Shown: positions 1 through 8,843 of the stretch, one piece after another
Position numbering within the stretch: position 1 is the first letter of the stretch
Layout of the letters: every line of letters starts with the position of its first letter
Assembly: GCA_022447275.1 (NCBI GenBank)
Contig: JAKVBK010000010.1
Coordinates: forward strand, 1-64,000
Direction of reading: 5' to 3'
DNA length: 64,000 bases
From: Oceanicola sp.
GTDB lineage: Bacteria; Pseudomonadota; Alphaproteobacteria; Rhodobacterales; Rhodobacteraceae
Position numbers and translations under genes: made by a program
The notes under the pieces: generated by a model
What the model was told of the DNA's origin: nothing
The model's database searches: none
The model's input: only the letters and a program-made list of their open reading frames with translations

Positions 1-425
1 AGACGGACACGTCCTGTAGCTTGACCTGAACGTAATCGCTTCCTGTTACACAGACGATAAACCGTGCTCACTTTGCGAAGATGCACCGCACCGAAACGAT
101 CGCGCCAGTTGGGCGCGTGCTGCGGTCCACTGCAACAGGTGTTCAGCTCAATTTCCCCCGCATCCCAGCCTCTGCCCCACTGCACGGCAGAGCCGAGCAA
201 ATCCGTGCGCTGCGGTCTGCTGCGGGCCGTCTCTGAAAGCAGGCAACAGCGCCTACCTGACCGGAAAAGCCAGCTAGCCAACCGAACCCATGCAATTGCT
301 GCATAGCGGCATTTCTGAGACGTCCGTTGTGCGCGGGCAGCTTATGGCTATCTATCCGTCATGACAGCGGGGCGCAGAAAGCCCCAGGAAATTGGCAAGA
401 CACTGCCACACCGATGAGGCTTAAA
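1..425. other. Left-edge non-coding stretch
   Basis: No convincing coding region was found before the DUF1127 gene. The open frames here have low-complexity, shadow-like translations and no good ribosome binding site. The last part is presumably the promoter and 5' leader of the DUF1127 gene, but no promoter matching a consensus could be singled out. Confidence 0.5.
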
Positions 426-647
426 ATGGCTTACGTTCAGACGACACAGACGACTTCTTTCTTTGGCTCTTTCACCGCGTTCTTCAAGCGCGTTGCAGCC
501 GACATGAAAGCCCGCTCCGAAGCAAAAGCACGCTACAACACGACCTTCCGCGAGTTGAGCGCCCTGTCCAATCGCGATCTCGCCGATCTGGGCATCAGCC
601 GCTCGATGATCCGCGGCCTGGCTCTGGAAGCAGCAGAGCGCGGCTAA
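426..647 (+). CDS. DUF1127 domain small protein
   Basis: This 73-residue protein ends in the typical DUF1127 helix-turn block: an L-S-x-R-D-L-A-D-L-G-I-S-R core at about residues 48-60, followed by a short basic and acidic tail. Proteins of this family in alphaproteobacteria are small and arginine-rich. Some have been linked to phosphate and carbon metabolism or to RNA turnover, but the role of this one is unknown. The start at 426 was chosen because GAGG lies about six bases upstream and the N-terminus then matches family length. An upstream in-frame start at 327 would add 33 residues of unlikely composition. It stands alone and is followed by a strong terminator. Confidence 0.85.
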   Translation: MAYVQTTQTTSFFGSFTAFFKRVAADMKARSEAKARYNTTFRELSALSNRDLADLGISRSMIRGLALEAAERG

Positions 648-763
648 ACCGAACACGTACCAGGATGCCCTTCCTCCTCCCGGGGCACTCCTGCTTCGGC
701 GGTGGCGCTTCTCCTCCCAGGCGCCGCCGCCAACCCAATCCCTCCCCTACGCAGGGGACGTAA

Positions 764-803
764 AAAACGCCCGGTTGCAGCGCGCAACCGGGCGTTTTGC
801 GAT
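764..803. terminator. Bidirectional rho-independent terminator
   Basis: A perfect 15-bp stem (764-778 with 784-798) encloses a five-base loop. The A-run on the left and T-run on the right let it work in both directions. It sits between the converging DUF1127 gene (plus) and response regulator gene (minus) and probably ends both transcripts. Confidence 0.9.
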
Positions 804-838
804 TTTGCTGTGCGCAGCGCGCGAAACGGCGCGCGCTA

Positions 839-1267
839 TCAGTTGCCTGCGGCAGATGCCCGGGGCTGGGGCGATACCTCCAGCCCCAATGCGATGCGCC
901 GCTCAGGGAGCATGTCTTTGCCGCCTTTTGCCAAATGTTCGCTCACCTCGATGAGGTCTTCGATATCGACGGGCTTGTAGAGCACGCCGGCAATCGCATC
1001 CGACAGGGAAAACAGGCCGCCATCGGCATTCTGCGCAGCGCCTGTCACCACAAGCGTGGGCGTCTCGCCCAGTGCGCCGGTCAGATCGCCAGCATCGCCA
1101 TCGGCCAGGTAGTAATCCAGCAAAACAAGATCAAACATGTCTTGCTCCAAAGCGGTGCGGGCCTGTGAAGCGGATTGGGCCGCGTGGTGCGTATGACCAG
1201 CCTGTTCGAACACGTCCTGCCAAAGAATACAGAGGTTTGGATCATCTTCGACGATCAATATTTTCAT
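839..1267 (-). CDS. Single-domain response regulator
   Basis: This CheY-like receiver of about 142 residues has the acidic pair D8/D9, the phosphoacceptor D51 in LVLLDYY, T75 in VVTG and K98 followed by P99. All catalytic positions are therefore present. There is no DNA-binding or enzymatic output domain; after the receiver only about 25 polar residues remain. It probably relays phosphate or acts by protein contact. The ATG at 1267 gives the canonical start MKILIVEDD; a GTG six bases upstream is the alternative. No histidine kinase is encoded nearby, so its partner cannot be named. Confidence 0.85.
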   Translation of the reverse strand: MKILIVEDDPNLCILWQDVFEQAGHTHHAAQSASQARTALEQDMFDLVLLDYYLADGDAGDLTGALGETPTLVVTGAAQNADGGLFSLSDAIAGVLYKPVDIEDLIEVSEHLAKGGKDMLPERRIALGLEVSPQPRASAAGN

Positions 1268-1336
1268 TGTCACACCAGTTTATTGCGCCCGCATCCGGGC
1301 GAGTCGCAATGTTCTATCAGGAAAGATTGTCGCAGG

Positions 1337-3760
1337 TCAAAAGGGGACATCATCCGCAGAGGCTGCAGGCACGACAAACCGCCCAACCACATGTTTGACG
1401 CCCGCTTTGTCAAAGGCGATTTCAAGCTTGTCGCCCTCAACGCCGATGACGGCGCCATAGCCGAATTTCTTGTGGAACACGCGCTCGCCGATCACAAAAG
1501 CCGAGACCGCCGCGCTGTCGATCACCACGTTGCGGCTTTCGCGGGGCTGCGCCATGGGCCTGTCGGACGCGCGCTGCTGCAGACGCCGCCATCCCGGCGA
1601 ATTGTAGACATCCGCCCGCGTGGCGGCCTCTTCAAGATCAGACCGCGCGGGTGTGGCGGGCGCAGCGGCACCATAGCCCCCGCCGTACAGGCCGGGCGGG
1701 GTAAGCACATCCACATGGTCTTGCGGCAATTCATCGATAAAGCGCGACGGCAGGGCTGATTGCCACTGGCCATAGACGCGGCGGTTGGCTGCAAAGGAGA
1801 TCGTGCACACCTCCTCGGCCCGGGTGATGCCCACATAGGCCAGCCTGCGCTCCTCTTCGAGGCCCACCGTACCGCTTTCATCCATGCTGCGCTGTGAGGG
1901 GAACAACCCATCTTCCCAGCCGGGCAGAAACACCGCCGGAAACTCGAGGCCCTTGGCGGCGTGCAGTGTCATGATCGACACTTTGGCGCCGCCATCATCC
2001 TTTTCATTGTCCATGATCAGCGCGACATGCTCGAGGAAACCCTGCAGGTTTTCAAAGCCTTCAAGCGCTTTCACAAGCTCCTTGAGGTTCTCCAGACGGC
2101 CAGGGGCTTCGGGCGTTTTGTCGTTTTGCCAATGGGCAATATAACCGGACTCCTCGAGGATCGCTTCGGCCAGCGCGATGTGGTTTTCGCGGTCATCCAA
2201 AACGCCCGCGTGCCATCGCCCAAAGCCCTCAAGCAACTGTTGCAGTGCCGTTTTGGCACGGCCCTTGATCCCGCCAGAGGCGAGCGCGATCCGCGCGCCC
2301 TCGAGCAGGGATACCCCATTGGCCCGAGCGGCAACCTGCATGGTCTGGATCGCCTTTTCGCCCAAGCCGCGCTTTGGCGTGTTGACGATGCGCTCGAACG
2401 CCAGATCGTCGTCTGGGCTGGTGGCCACGCGGAAATAGGCCATGGCATCGCGGATCTCCATGCGCTCGTAAAAGCGCGGGCCGCCAATCACCCGATAGGG
2501 CAGACCGATGGTCAAAAAGCGATCCTCAAAGGCGCGCATCTGATGGCTTGCGCGCACAAGGATGGCACATTCCTCAAGGCCAAACGGGCGCATGTGGCGC
2601 GTGCCTTGGCCCATGGCCTCCAGTTCCTCGCCGACCCAGCGCGCCTCTTCATCCCCGTCCCAATGGCCGATCAGGCGGACTTTTTCGCCCTCCTCGGCCT
2701 CGGTCCACAGGGTTTTGCCCAACCGGCCCTTGTTGCCGGCGATCACACCGGACGCGGCAGCCAGAATATGGGGCGTGGAGCGGTAATTCTGCTCCAGTCG
2801 CACCACTTTCGCGCCCGGGAAATCCTTCTCAAAGCGCAGGATGTTGCCCACTTCGGCCCCGCGCCACCCGTAGATCGACTGATCGTCATCCCCCACGCAG
2901 CAGATATTCTGGTGCCCCCCCGCCAGCAAACGCAGCCACATGTACTGGGCCACGTTGGTGTCCTGATACTCATCCACAAGAATAAAGCGGAACCAGCCCC
3001 GGTACTTCTCGAGCAGATCGGGGTTTTGCTGGAAAATCGTCACCACATGCAGCAGCAGATCACCAAAATCCGTGGCATTGAGCTCCAGAAGGCGGCGCTG
3101 ATACTGCGCATAGAGCGCAATCCCCTTGCCGTCGAAAGCAGAGGCCTCGGCGGTGGGAACGGCCGAGGGCGTCCACGCGCGGTTTTTCCAATTGTCGATG
3201 ATGCTTGCGAGCTGGCGGGGTGGCCAGCGCTTTTCATCAATGTTGTTGGCGATGATCAACTGCTTGAGCAGGCGGATCTGATCATCCGTATCCAGAATGG
3301 TGAAGTTTGATTTGAGGTGCAGCGCCGGTTCCCTGCCCTCGATCACCGCGTCATCGGCACTGTCGCCGACCAGTTCTGCGTGGCGGCGCAACAGCTTGAC
3401 GCACAGGGCATGGAAGGTGCCCAACCACGGCATCCCTTCCACTTGCTGGCCCAACAGTTTGGCCACCCTGTCCTTCATCTCGCGCGCGGCCTTGTTGGTG
3501 AAGGTCACCGCGAGGATTTCGTTGGGCCGGGCCGTGCCGGTGCGGATCAGATGCGCAATGCGTGCGGTCAGGGCCTTGGTCTTGCCGGTACCGGCACCCG
3601 CCAGCATCAAGACGGGCCCCTGAAGGGCCTCGACGGCCTCGCGCTGCGCCGGGTTCAGATCTTCGAGATAAGGCGCAGACCCAGCCGCGCCTGCCATGGC
3701 GCGTTGCGAAAGGGGCATGCTGGCCAGTTCGAAGGCCTCGCTATCATCAAAACTGCTCAT
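1337..3760 (-). CDS. uvrD: UvrD/PcrA-type DNA helicase
   Basis: This 807-residue superfamily 1A 3'-5' helicase is expected to act in nucleotide excision and mismatch repair and in clearing recombination intermediates. Visible motifs are the Q motif LNPAQREAV (residues 35-43), Walker A GAGTGKT (55-61), Walker B LVDEYQDTN, motif III GDDDQSIYGWRGA, and motif VI RRLAYVGITRAEE. The C-terminal tail (IGERVFHKKFGYGAVIGVEGD) is the Tudor-like segment that binds RNA polymerase in PcrA/UvrD proteins. The start at 3760 gives the family-like N-terminus; the open frame continues 51 codons further upstream but overlaps the next, divergent gene's leader. It is monocistronic. Confidence 0.95.
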   Translation of the reverse strand: MSSFDDSEAFELASMPLSQRAMAGAAGSAPYLEDLNPAQREAVEALQGPVLMLAGAGTGKTKALTARIAHLIRTGTARPNEILAVTFTNKAAREMKDRVAKLLGQQVEGMPWLGTFHALCVKLLRRHAELVGDSADDAVIEGREPALHLKSNFTILDTDDQIRLLKQLIIANNIDEKRWPPRQLASIIDNWKNRAWTPSAVPTAEASAFDGKGIALYAQYQRRLLELNATDFGDLLLHVVTIFQQNPDLLEKYRGWFRFILVDEYQDTNVAQYMWLRLLAGGHQNICCVGDDDQSIYGWRGAEVGNILRFEKDFPGAKVVRLEQNYRSTPHILAAASGVIAGNKGRLGKTLWTEAEEGEKVRLIGHWDGDEEARWVGEELEAMGQGTRHMRPFGLEECAILVRASHQMRAFEDRFLTIGLPYRVIGGPRFYERMEIRDAMAYFRVATSPDDDLAFERIVNTPKRGLGEKAIQTMQVAARANGVSLLEGARIALASGGIKGRAKTALQQLLEGFGRWHAGVLDDRENHIALAEAILEESGYIAHWQNDKTPEAPGRLENLKELVKALEGFENLQGFLEHVALIMDNEKDDGGAKVSIMTLHAAKGLEFPAVFLPGWEDGLFPSQRSMDESGTVGLEEERRLAYVGITRAEEVCTISFAANRRVYGQWQSALPSRFIDELPQDHVDVLTPPGLYGGGYGAAAPATPARSDLEEAATRADVYNSPGWRRLQQRASDRPMAQPRESRNVVIDSAAVSAFVIGERVFHKKFGYGAVIGVEGDKLEIAFDKAGVKHVVGRFVVPAASADDVPF

Positions 3761-3882
3761 AGGGGCAAGGTAGCGCGCAAAGCCCCTGAGGGGAAGCCTG
3801 CGTTCGCGGAATGTTCCAAAGGATTTACGTGTCCCCTGCCTCGGAATTTGACCTTGCGAGAACGACAGGACATGGTCGCGCC

Positions 3883-5022
3883 ATGGCAGACCTCGACGAT
3901 CGCTTTCCCGCACTGGAAGACTTGCGCGCCCGTGCCCGCAAACGCATTCCGCATTTCGTGTGGGAGTATTTTGACAGCGGCACGGGCACCGGCGCTGCCC
4001 AAAGCCGCAACCGCGCAGATCTGGACGCGGTGCTGCTGGCCCCCGCCATTCTGAAGGGGCCCGTCACGCCAGATCTGTCTTGCAGCATTTTGGGCCAGAG
4101 CTTCACCGCGCCCATTGGCATTGCCCCCGTTGGCATGTCCGGCGTGATTTGGCCCGACGCCGAGCGCCTTTTGGCCCGACTGGCAGCCAAGCAAGGCATA
4201 CCCTACTGCTTGTCCACCGTGGCGGCCCAATCGCCCGAGGTGATCGGCCCCATCGCCGGCGCGCGCGGGTGGTTCCAGCTCTACCCGCCCACGGATCCTG
4301 ACATTCGGCGGGACATGCTACGCCGCGCCCGGGAGGCAGGCTTTTCAGCGCTGATCCTGACCGTCGATCTGGCCGTCATGTCGCGCCGGGAACGGCAGCG
4401 CCGCTCCGGGCTGACAAATCCCCCAAGGATCACGCCGAGGCTGGCCGCGCAGGTTGCCATGCGACCGGCCTGGGCGCTGGCCATGCAGCCGTTGGGCCTG
4501 CCGCGCATGCGCACGCTCGAACCCTATGTGGACATGGGCAAGGGGCTGCCGTCGGGCGCCCATGCGGGCACGATGATGCGCACTGCACCGGATTGGGAGT
4601 ACCTTGCCGCCTTGCGGGATGAGTGGGACGGCCCGCTGATCATCAAAGGGGTATTGGGCGCTTCAGATGTGCCCCGGCTGGCACAGGTTGGCGTCGATGG
4701 GATCTGGGTGTCCAACCATGCCGGGCGCCAGTTTGATGCGGCCCCCTCCGGCCTGAGCGCGCTGAAGGCTGTGCGGGCTGCGGCGGGCCCGGACATGCCG
4801 ATTATCTACGACGGGGGGATCGAAAGCGGGCTCGACGTGCTGCGCGCGCTCGCGCATGGGGCGGATTTCACGATGCTCGGGCGGGCGTGGCACTATGGGC
4901 TGGGGGCGGCAGGGGCGGCCGGCGCCCGGCAGGTTTTGCACATCCTGAGCGAGGACATGAAAGCCTGCATGGGCCAGATGGGAATCGCCCGCCCAGAGGA
5001 GGTGCGCACTCACCTTCTGTGA
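3883..5022 (+). CDS. FMN-dependent alpha-hydroxy-acid dehydrogenase (LldD-like)
   Basis: This 379-residue TIM-barrel flavoenzyme belongs to the L-lactate dehydrogenase/glycolate oxidase/mandelate dehydrogenase family, which oxidises L-2-hydroxy acids to 2-oxo acids. The catalytic histidine lies in SNHAGRQFD, where most members have SNHGGRQ. The FMN phosphate loop DGGIESGLDVLRAL and the following GR motif (MLGRAW) are present. The N-terminal half has the WEYFDSGTG segment, which in many homologues reads YxYxxGGA. The start at 3883 was chosen because it gives the usual N-terminal length. The substrate cannot be decided from sequence. It is divergent from the helicase gene. Confidence 0.85.
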   Translation: MADLDDRFPALEDLRARARKRIPHFVWEYFDSGTGTGAAQSRNRADLDAVLLAPAILKGPVTPDLSCSILGQSFTAPIGIAPVGMSGVIWPDAERLLARLAAKQGIPYCLSTVAAQSPEVIGPIAGARGWFQLYPPTDPDIRRDMLRRAREAGFSALILTVDLAVMSRRERQRRSGLTNPPRITPRLAAQVAMRPAWALAMQPLGLPRMRTLEPYVDMGKGLPSGAHAGTMMRTAPDWEYLAALRDEWDGPLIIKGVLGASDVPRLAQVGVDGIWVSNHAGRQFDAAPSGLSALKAVRAAAGPDMPIIYDGGIESGLDVLRALAHGADFTMLGRAWHYGLGAAGAAGARQVLHILSEDMKACMGQMGIARPEEVRTHLL

Positions 5023-5211
5023 CGTTTGGTTAAGACCTCACCCTCGATATTTGGGGGTTTTGCTCCATAACTTAACGGCATTACTTTCCACACGGTCGCA
5101 AAAAAGCGCCAACATCGCGTTCAATCGCATCGAAAACTACCCACTACCGGGCATTGTGCGGCCGTGACGGGCTGCTTATGCATGGGGCAACCCACAGGAG
5201 ACCCGCGACCC

Positions 5212-8200
5212 ATGGCCGAATTCAGCAAGATCCTCATTGCCAACCGGGGCGAAATCGCAATCCGCGTGATGCGAGCCGCCAACGAACTTGGAAAACGCAC
5301 GGTGGCTGTCTATGCCGAAGAGGACAAGCTGAGCTTGCACCGTTTCAAAGCAGACGAGGCCTATCGCATCGGAAAGGGCATGGGCCCGGTGGCGGCCTAC
5401 CTGTCCATCGATGAGATTATCCGCGTGGCCAAGATGTGCGGCGCCGATGCCATCCATCCCGGCTATGGCCTTCTGTCAGAAAACCCGCAATTCGTGGATG
5501 CCTGCACCGCCAATGGCATCACCTTCATCGGACCCAAGGCTGAGACGATGCGCCGGCTCGGCGACAAGGCAAGCGCGCGCAAGGTTGCAATGGAAGCCGG
5601 TGTGCCCGTTATCCCGGCCACCGAGGTGCTGGGCGATGACATGAAGGCCATCGCCAAGGAGGCCAAGGAGATTGGCTATCCGCTGATGCTCAAGGCGTCA
5701 TGGGGCGGCGGCGGACGCGGCATGCGCCCCATCGAGGGGCCCGATGAACTGGAAGAGAAAATTCGGGAAGGCCGGCGCGAAGCCGAAGCCGCCTTTGGCA
5801 ATGGCGAAGGTTATCTCGAAAAGATGATCCTGCGCGCCCGCCATGTGGAGGTGCAGATCCTCGGCGACCAGCACGGCCAGATGTACCACCTGTGGGAGCG
5901 CGATTGCTCGGTGCAGCGGCGCAACCAGAAAGTGGTGGAGCGTGCGCCTGCCCCCTATCTGTCTCCGGCGCAGCGCGAAGAACTGTGCAACCTCGGCAAG
6001 AAAATCTGCGCCCATGTGAACTATGAATGCGCCGGCACTGTCGAATTTCTGATGGATATGGAAAGCGGCGCTTTCTACTTCATCGAAGTCAATCCGCGTG
6101 TGCAGGTGGAGCATACGGTGACAGAGGAAGTCACGGGCATCGACATCGTCCGCGCCCAGATCCTGATCGCGGAAGGCAAATCCCTTGTCGAAGCCACTGG
6201 CACAGCCTCGCAATATGACGTCAGCCTGAAAGGCCATGCCCTTCAGTGCCGGGTTACGACCGAAGACCCCACCAACAACTTTATCCCGGATTATGGCCGC
6301 ATCACCGCCTATCGCGGGGCCACGGGCATGGGCATCCGCCTAGACGGCGGGACAGCCTATGCAGGCGCGGTGATCACGCGCTACTATGACAGCCTTCTTG
6401 AAAAGGTCACCGCCTGGGCGCCCACGCCCGAAGCCGCGATTGCCCGCATGGACCGGGCCCTGCGGGAATTCCGCATCCGCGGTGTGGCGACAAATATCGC
6501 CTTCGTCGAAAACCTGCTCAAGCACCCGCAGTTCCTGAACTACGAGTACCACACGAAATTCATCGATCAGACCCCTGAACTCTTTGATTTCAAGCCGCGC
6601 AGAGACCGCGCCTCAAAGGTGCTGAACTACATCGCAGACATCACCGTGAACGGGCATCCCGAAGTGAGGGACCGGCCCAAACCGGCGGAAACACTCAAAC
6701 TGCCCAAAGCCCCGATGCCCATGGCAGAGGCGCCTGCAAAGGGCCTGCGCCAGATGATGCTGGAACAAGGCCCCAAAGCCGTGGCCGATTGGATGCTCGC
6801 TGAAAAGCGGCTGCTGATCACCGACACGACCATGCGCGACAGTCACCAATCCCTGCTGGCAACGCGGATGCGCTCGACCGACATGATCGAGATCGCCCCG
6901 AATTACACCAGCGATCTTCCGGGCCTGTTCTCGATCGAATGCTGGGGCGGCGCCACCTTCGATGTGGCCTATCGTTTCCTCAACGAATGCCCCTGGCAGC
7001 GCCTGCGCGATCTGCGCGCCGCCATGCCCAACCACCTCACCCAGATGCTGCTGCGCGGCTCAAACGGCGTGGGCTACACGAACTACCCCGACAATGTGGT
7101 GCAGGCCTTCGTCAAACAGGCGGCCGACACGGGCATTGACCTGTTCCGCGTCTTTGATCCGCTCAACTGGGTGGAGAACATGCGGGTGGCCATGGATGCG
7201 GTGCTGGAGAACGAGCGCATTCTGGAAGGCGTGCTGTGCTACACGGGCGATATCAATGACCCCGCCCGTTCGAAATATGATCTGAAGTACTACGTGAAGA
7301 TGGCCAAGGAATTGGAGGCCGCGGGCTCCCACATCCTGTGCATCAAGGATATGGGCGGCTTGGTGAAACCCGCAGCCGCACGCACGCTGGTAAAGGCGCT
7401 CAAAGAAGAAACCGGCCTGCCGATCCACTTCCACACCCACGATACGGCGGGCATCGCCTCGGGCGCGATTTTCGCCGCCGCCGAGGCGGGGATCGATGCG
7501 GTCGATTGCGCGATGGATGCCCTGTCCGGCAACACCAGCCAGGCAACCCTTGGCACGGTGGTGGCGGCCCTGCACAACACCGAGCGCGACACCGGCCTCG
7601 ACATGGATGCAATCCGGCAGGTCTCAAACTACTGGGAATCCGTGCGCGGCCATTACGCGGCCTTCGAAAGCGGGCTCCAATCGCCCTCCTCCGAGGTGTA
7701 TCTGCACGAAATGCCCGGTGGGCAGTTCACCAACCTCAAGGCGCAGGCCCGCGCCCTCGGTCTGGAGGATCGCTGGCACGATGTGGCCAAGGCTTATGCG
7801 GATGTGAACCAACTGTTCGGCGACGTCATCAAGGTGACCCCGATCGCCAAGACGGTGGGCGATCTTGCGCTTTTGCTCGTCACCCAGAACATGACCACCG
7901 AAGACCTCCTGAAGCCGGAAACCGAGTTCGCCTATCCCGACAGTGTCATCACGCTGATGAAGGGGATGGTCGGCCAGACACCCGGCGGCTTCCCGCCCGC
8001 GTTGGTCAAGAAAGTGCTCAAGGACGAAGAGCCGATCACGGTGCGGCCCGGCTCGCTGTTGCCCCCCGCAGACTTGGAAGCGGAGCGGAGCGCGCTCGAA
8101 GCGCGGTTTGGCACCAGCATCGATGACGAGGACCTGAACGGGTACATGATGTATCCCAAGGTTTTCACCGACTACCTCACCCACCATCTGGAGAATGGCC

Positions 8201-8655
8201 CGGTGCGGACATTGCCGACGCGCACTTTCTTCTACGGCATGACCCCCGGCGAAGAGATCTCAGCAGAGATCGATCCGGGCAAAACGCTAGAGATCCGTTG
8301 CGCCGCGGTTGGTGAGGCCAATGAAGAAGGCATCGCGAAGGTGTTCTTCGAGTTGAACGGCCAGCCGCGCACCGTGCGCGTCTCCGACAAATCCGTTGCG
8401 GCAACAACCGCCGCGCGCCGCAAGGCCGAGGCCGGCAATCCTGCCCATGTGGGCGCACCGATGCCGGGGGCTGTGGCCACGGTTGCGGTGAAGGCCGGAA
8501 GCAAGGTCTCCGCTGGGGATCAATTGCTGACGATCGAGGCCATGAAGATGGAAACCGGCCTGACCGCCGAGCGTGACGGCGTTGTGCAGGCGATCCATGT
8601 CTCGCCCGGTGACCAGATCGACGCCAAGGATCTGCTGATCGAATTTGAAGGCTGA
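5212..8655 (+). CDS. pyc: Pyruvate carboxylase
   Basis: This 1147-residue anaplerotic enzyme makes oxaloacetate from pyruvate, bicarbonate and ATP. The biotin carboxylase domain fills about residues 1-455 (it starts KILIANRGEIAIR and has the glycine-rich GGGGRGM loop). The carboxyltransferase domain follows at about 530-800 with TMRDSHQSLLATRMR and the metal-site histidines in HFHTHDT. The biotinyl domain is at the C-terminus with EAMKMET, the biotin lysine being near residue 1112. The start at 5212 has an AGGAG site eleven bases upstream. It stands alone with 190 bases of leader and its own terminator, so it is likely a single-gene transcript. Confidence 0.98.
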   Translation: MAEFSKILIANRGEIAIRVMRAANELGKRTVAVYAEEDKLSLHRFKADEAYRIGKGMGPVAAYLSIDEIIRVAKMCGADAIHPGYGLLSENPQFVDACTANGITFIGPKAETMRRLGDKASARKVAMEAGVPVIPATEVLGDDMKAIAKEAKEIGYPLMLKASWGGGGRGMRPIEGPDELEEKIREGRREAEAAFGNGEGYLEKMILRARHVEVQILGDQHGQMYHLWERDCSVQRRNQKVVERAPAPYLSPAQREELCNLGKKICAHVNYECAGTVEFLMDMESGAFYFIEVNPRVQVEHTVTEEVTGIDIVRAQILIAEGKSLVEATGTASQYDVSLKGHALQCRVTTEDPTNNFIPDYGRITAYRGATGMGIRLDGGTAYAGAVITRYYDSLLEKVTAWAPTPEAAIARMDRALREFRIRGVATNIAFVENLLKHPQFLNYEYHTKFIDQTPELFDFKPRRDRASKVLNYIADITVNGHPEVRDRPKPAETLKLPKAPMPMAEAPAKGLRQMMLEQGPKAVADWMLAEKRLLITDTTMRDSHQSLLATRMRSTDMIEIAPNYTSDLPGLFSIECWGGATFDVAYRFLNECPWQRLRDLRAAMPNHLTQMLLRGSNGVGYTNYPDNVVQAFVKQAADTGIDLFRVFDPLNWVENMRVAMDAVLENERILEGVLCYTGDINDPARSKYDLKYYVKMAKELEAAGSHILCIKDMGGLVKPAAARTLVKALKEETGLPIHFHTHDTAGIASGAIFAAAEAGIDAVDCAMDALSGNTSQATLGTVVAALHNTERDTGLDMDAIRQVSNYWESVRGHYAAFESGLQSPSSEVYLHEMPGGQFTNLKAQARALGLEDRWHDVAKAYADVNQLFGDVIKVTPIAKTVGDLALLLVTQNMTTEDLLKPETEFAYPDSVITLMKGMVGQTPGGFPPALVKKVLKDEEPITVRPGSLLPPADLEAERSALEARFGTSIDDEDLNGYMMYPKVFTDYLTHHLENGPVRTLPTRTFFYGMTPGEEISAEIDPGKTLEIRCAAVGEANEEGIAKVFFELNGQPRTVRVSDKSVAATTAARRKAEAGNPAHVGAPMPGAVATVAVKAGSKVSAGDQLLTIEAMKMETGLTAERDGVVQAIHVSPGDQIDAKDLLIEFEG

Positions 8656-8686
8656 TCCGCCGCGCGCGGACTGCTGAAAAACATGC

Positions 8687-8719
8687 CGGCTCTGGCCCCT
8701 TGCGGGCCGGGGCCGTTTT
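8687..8719 (+). terminator. Rho-independent terminator of pyc
   Basis: A 12-bp stem (8687-8698 with 8704-8715, including two G-U pairs) with a five-base loop is followed by TTTT. It begins about 30 bases after the pyc stop. Confidence 0.85.
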
Positions 8720-8720
8720 C

Positions 8721-8738
8721 ATATCTGGCACCAGATAT
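8721..8738. repeat. Perfect 8-bp inverted repeat with 2-base centre
   Basis: The sequence ATATCTGG-CA-CCAGATAT lies immediately after the pyc terminator in the convergent gap before recN. It lacks a T-run, so it is not an obvious terminator. Its AT-rich ends differ from the surroundings. It may be a protein-binding site, but nothing in the neighbourhood identifies the protein. Confidence 0.5.
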
Positions 8739-8843
8739 CCATCGGCCTGCGGCAGCGAGAGAGCTGCCGTACCGACGCGCACTGCTTACTCGAAGCCTGT
8801 TTCGAAAGAGCGCCCCACATGGGCCAGACGCGCCAGGCGGGTA

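Noticed and set aside
1961-3310. 449-codon open frame antisense to uvrD
   Set aside because: Shadow frame of the helicase gene; no ribosome site or family resemblance.
5040-5066. Degenerate repeat tail (CCCTCGATATTTGGGGG) upstream of pyc
   Set aside because: Only the tail-like part matches loosely; no hairpins precede it. Not enough to call a copy.
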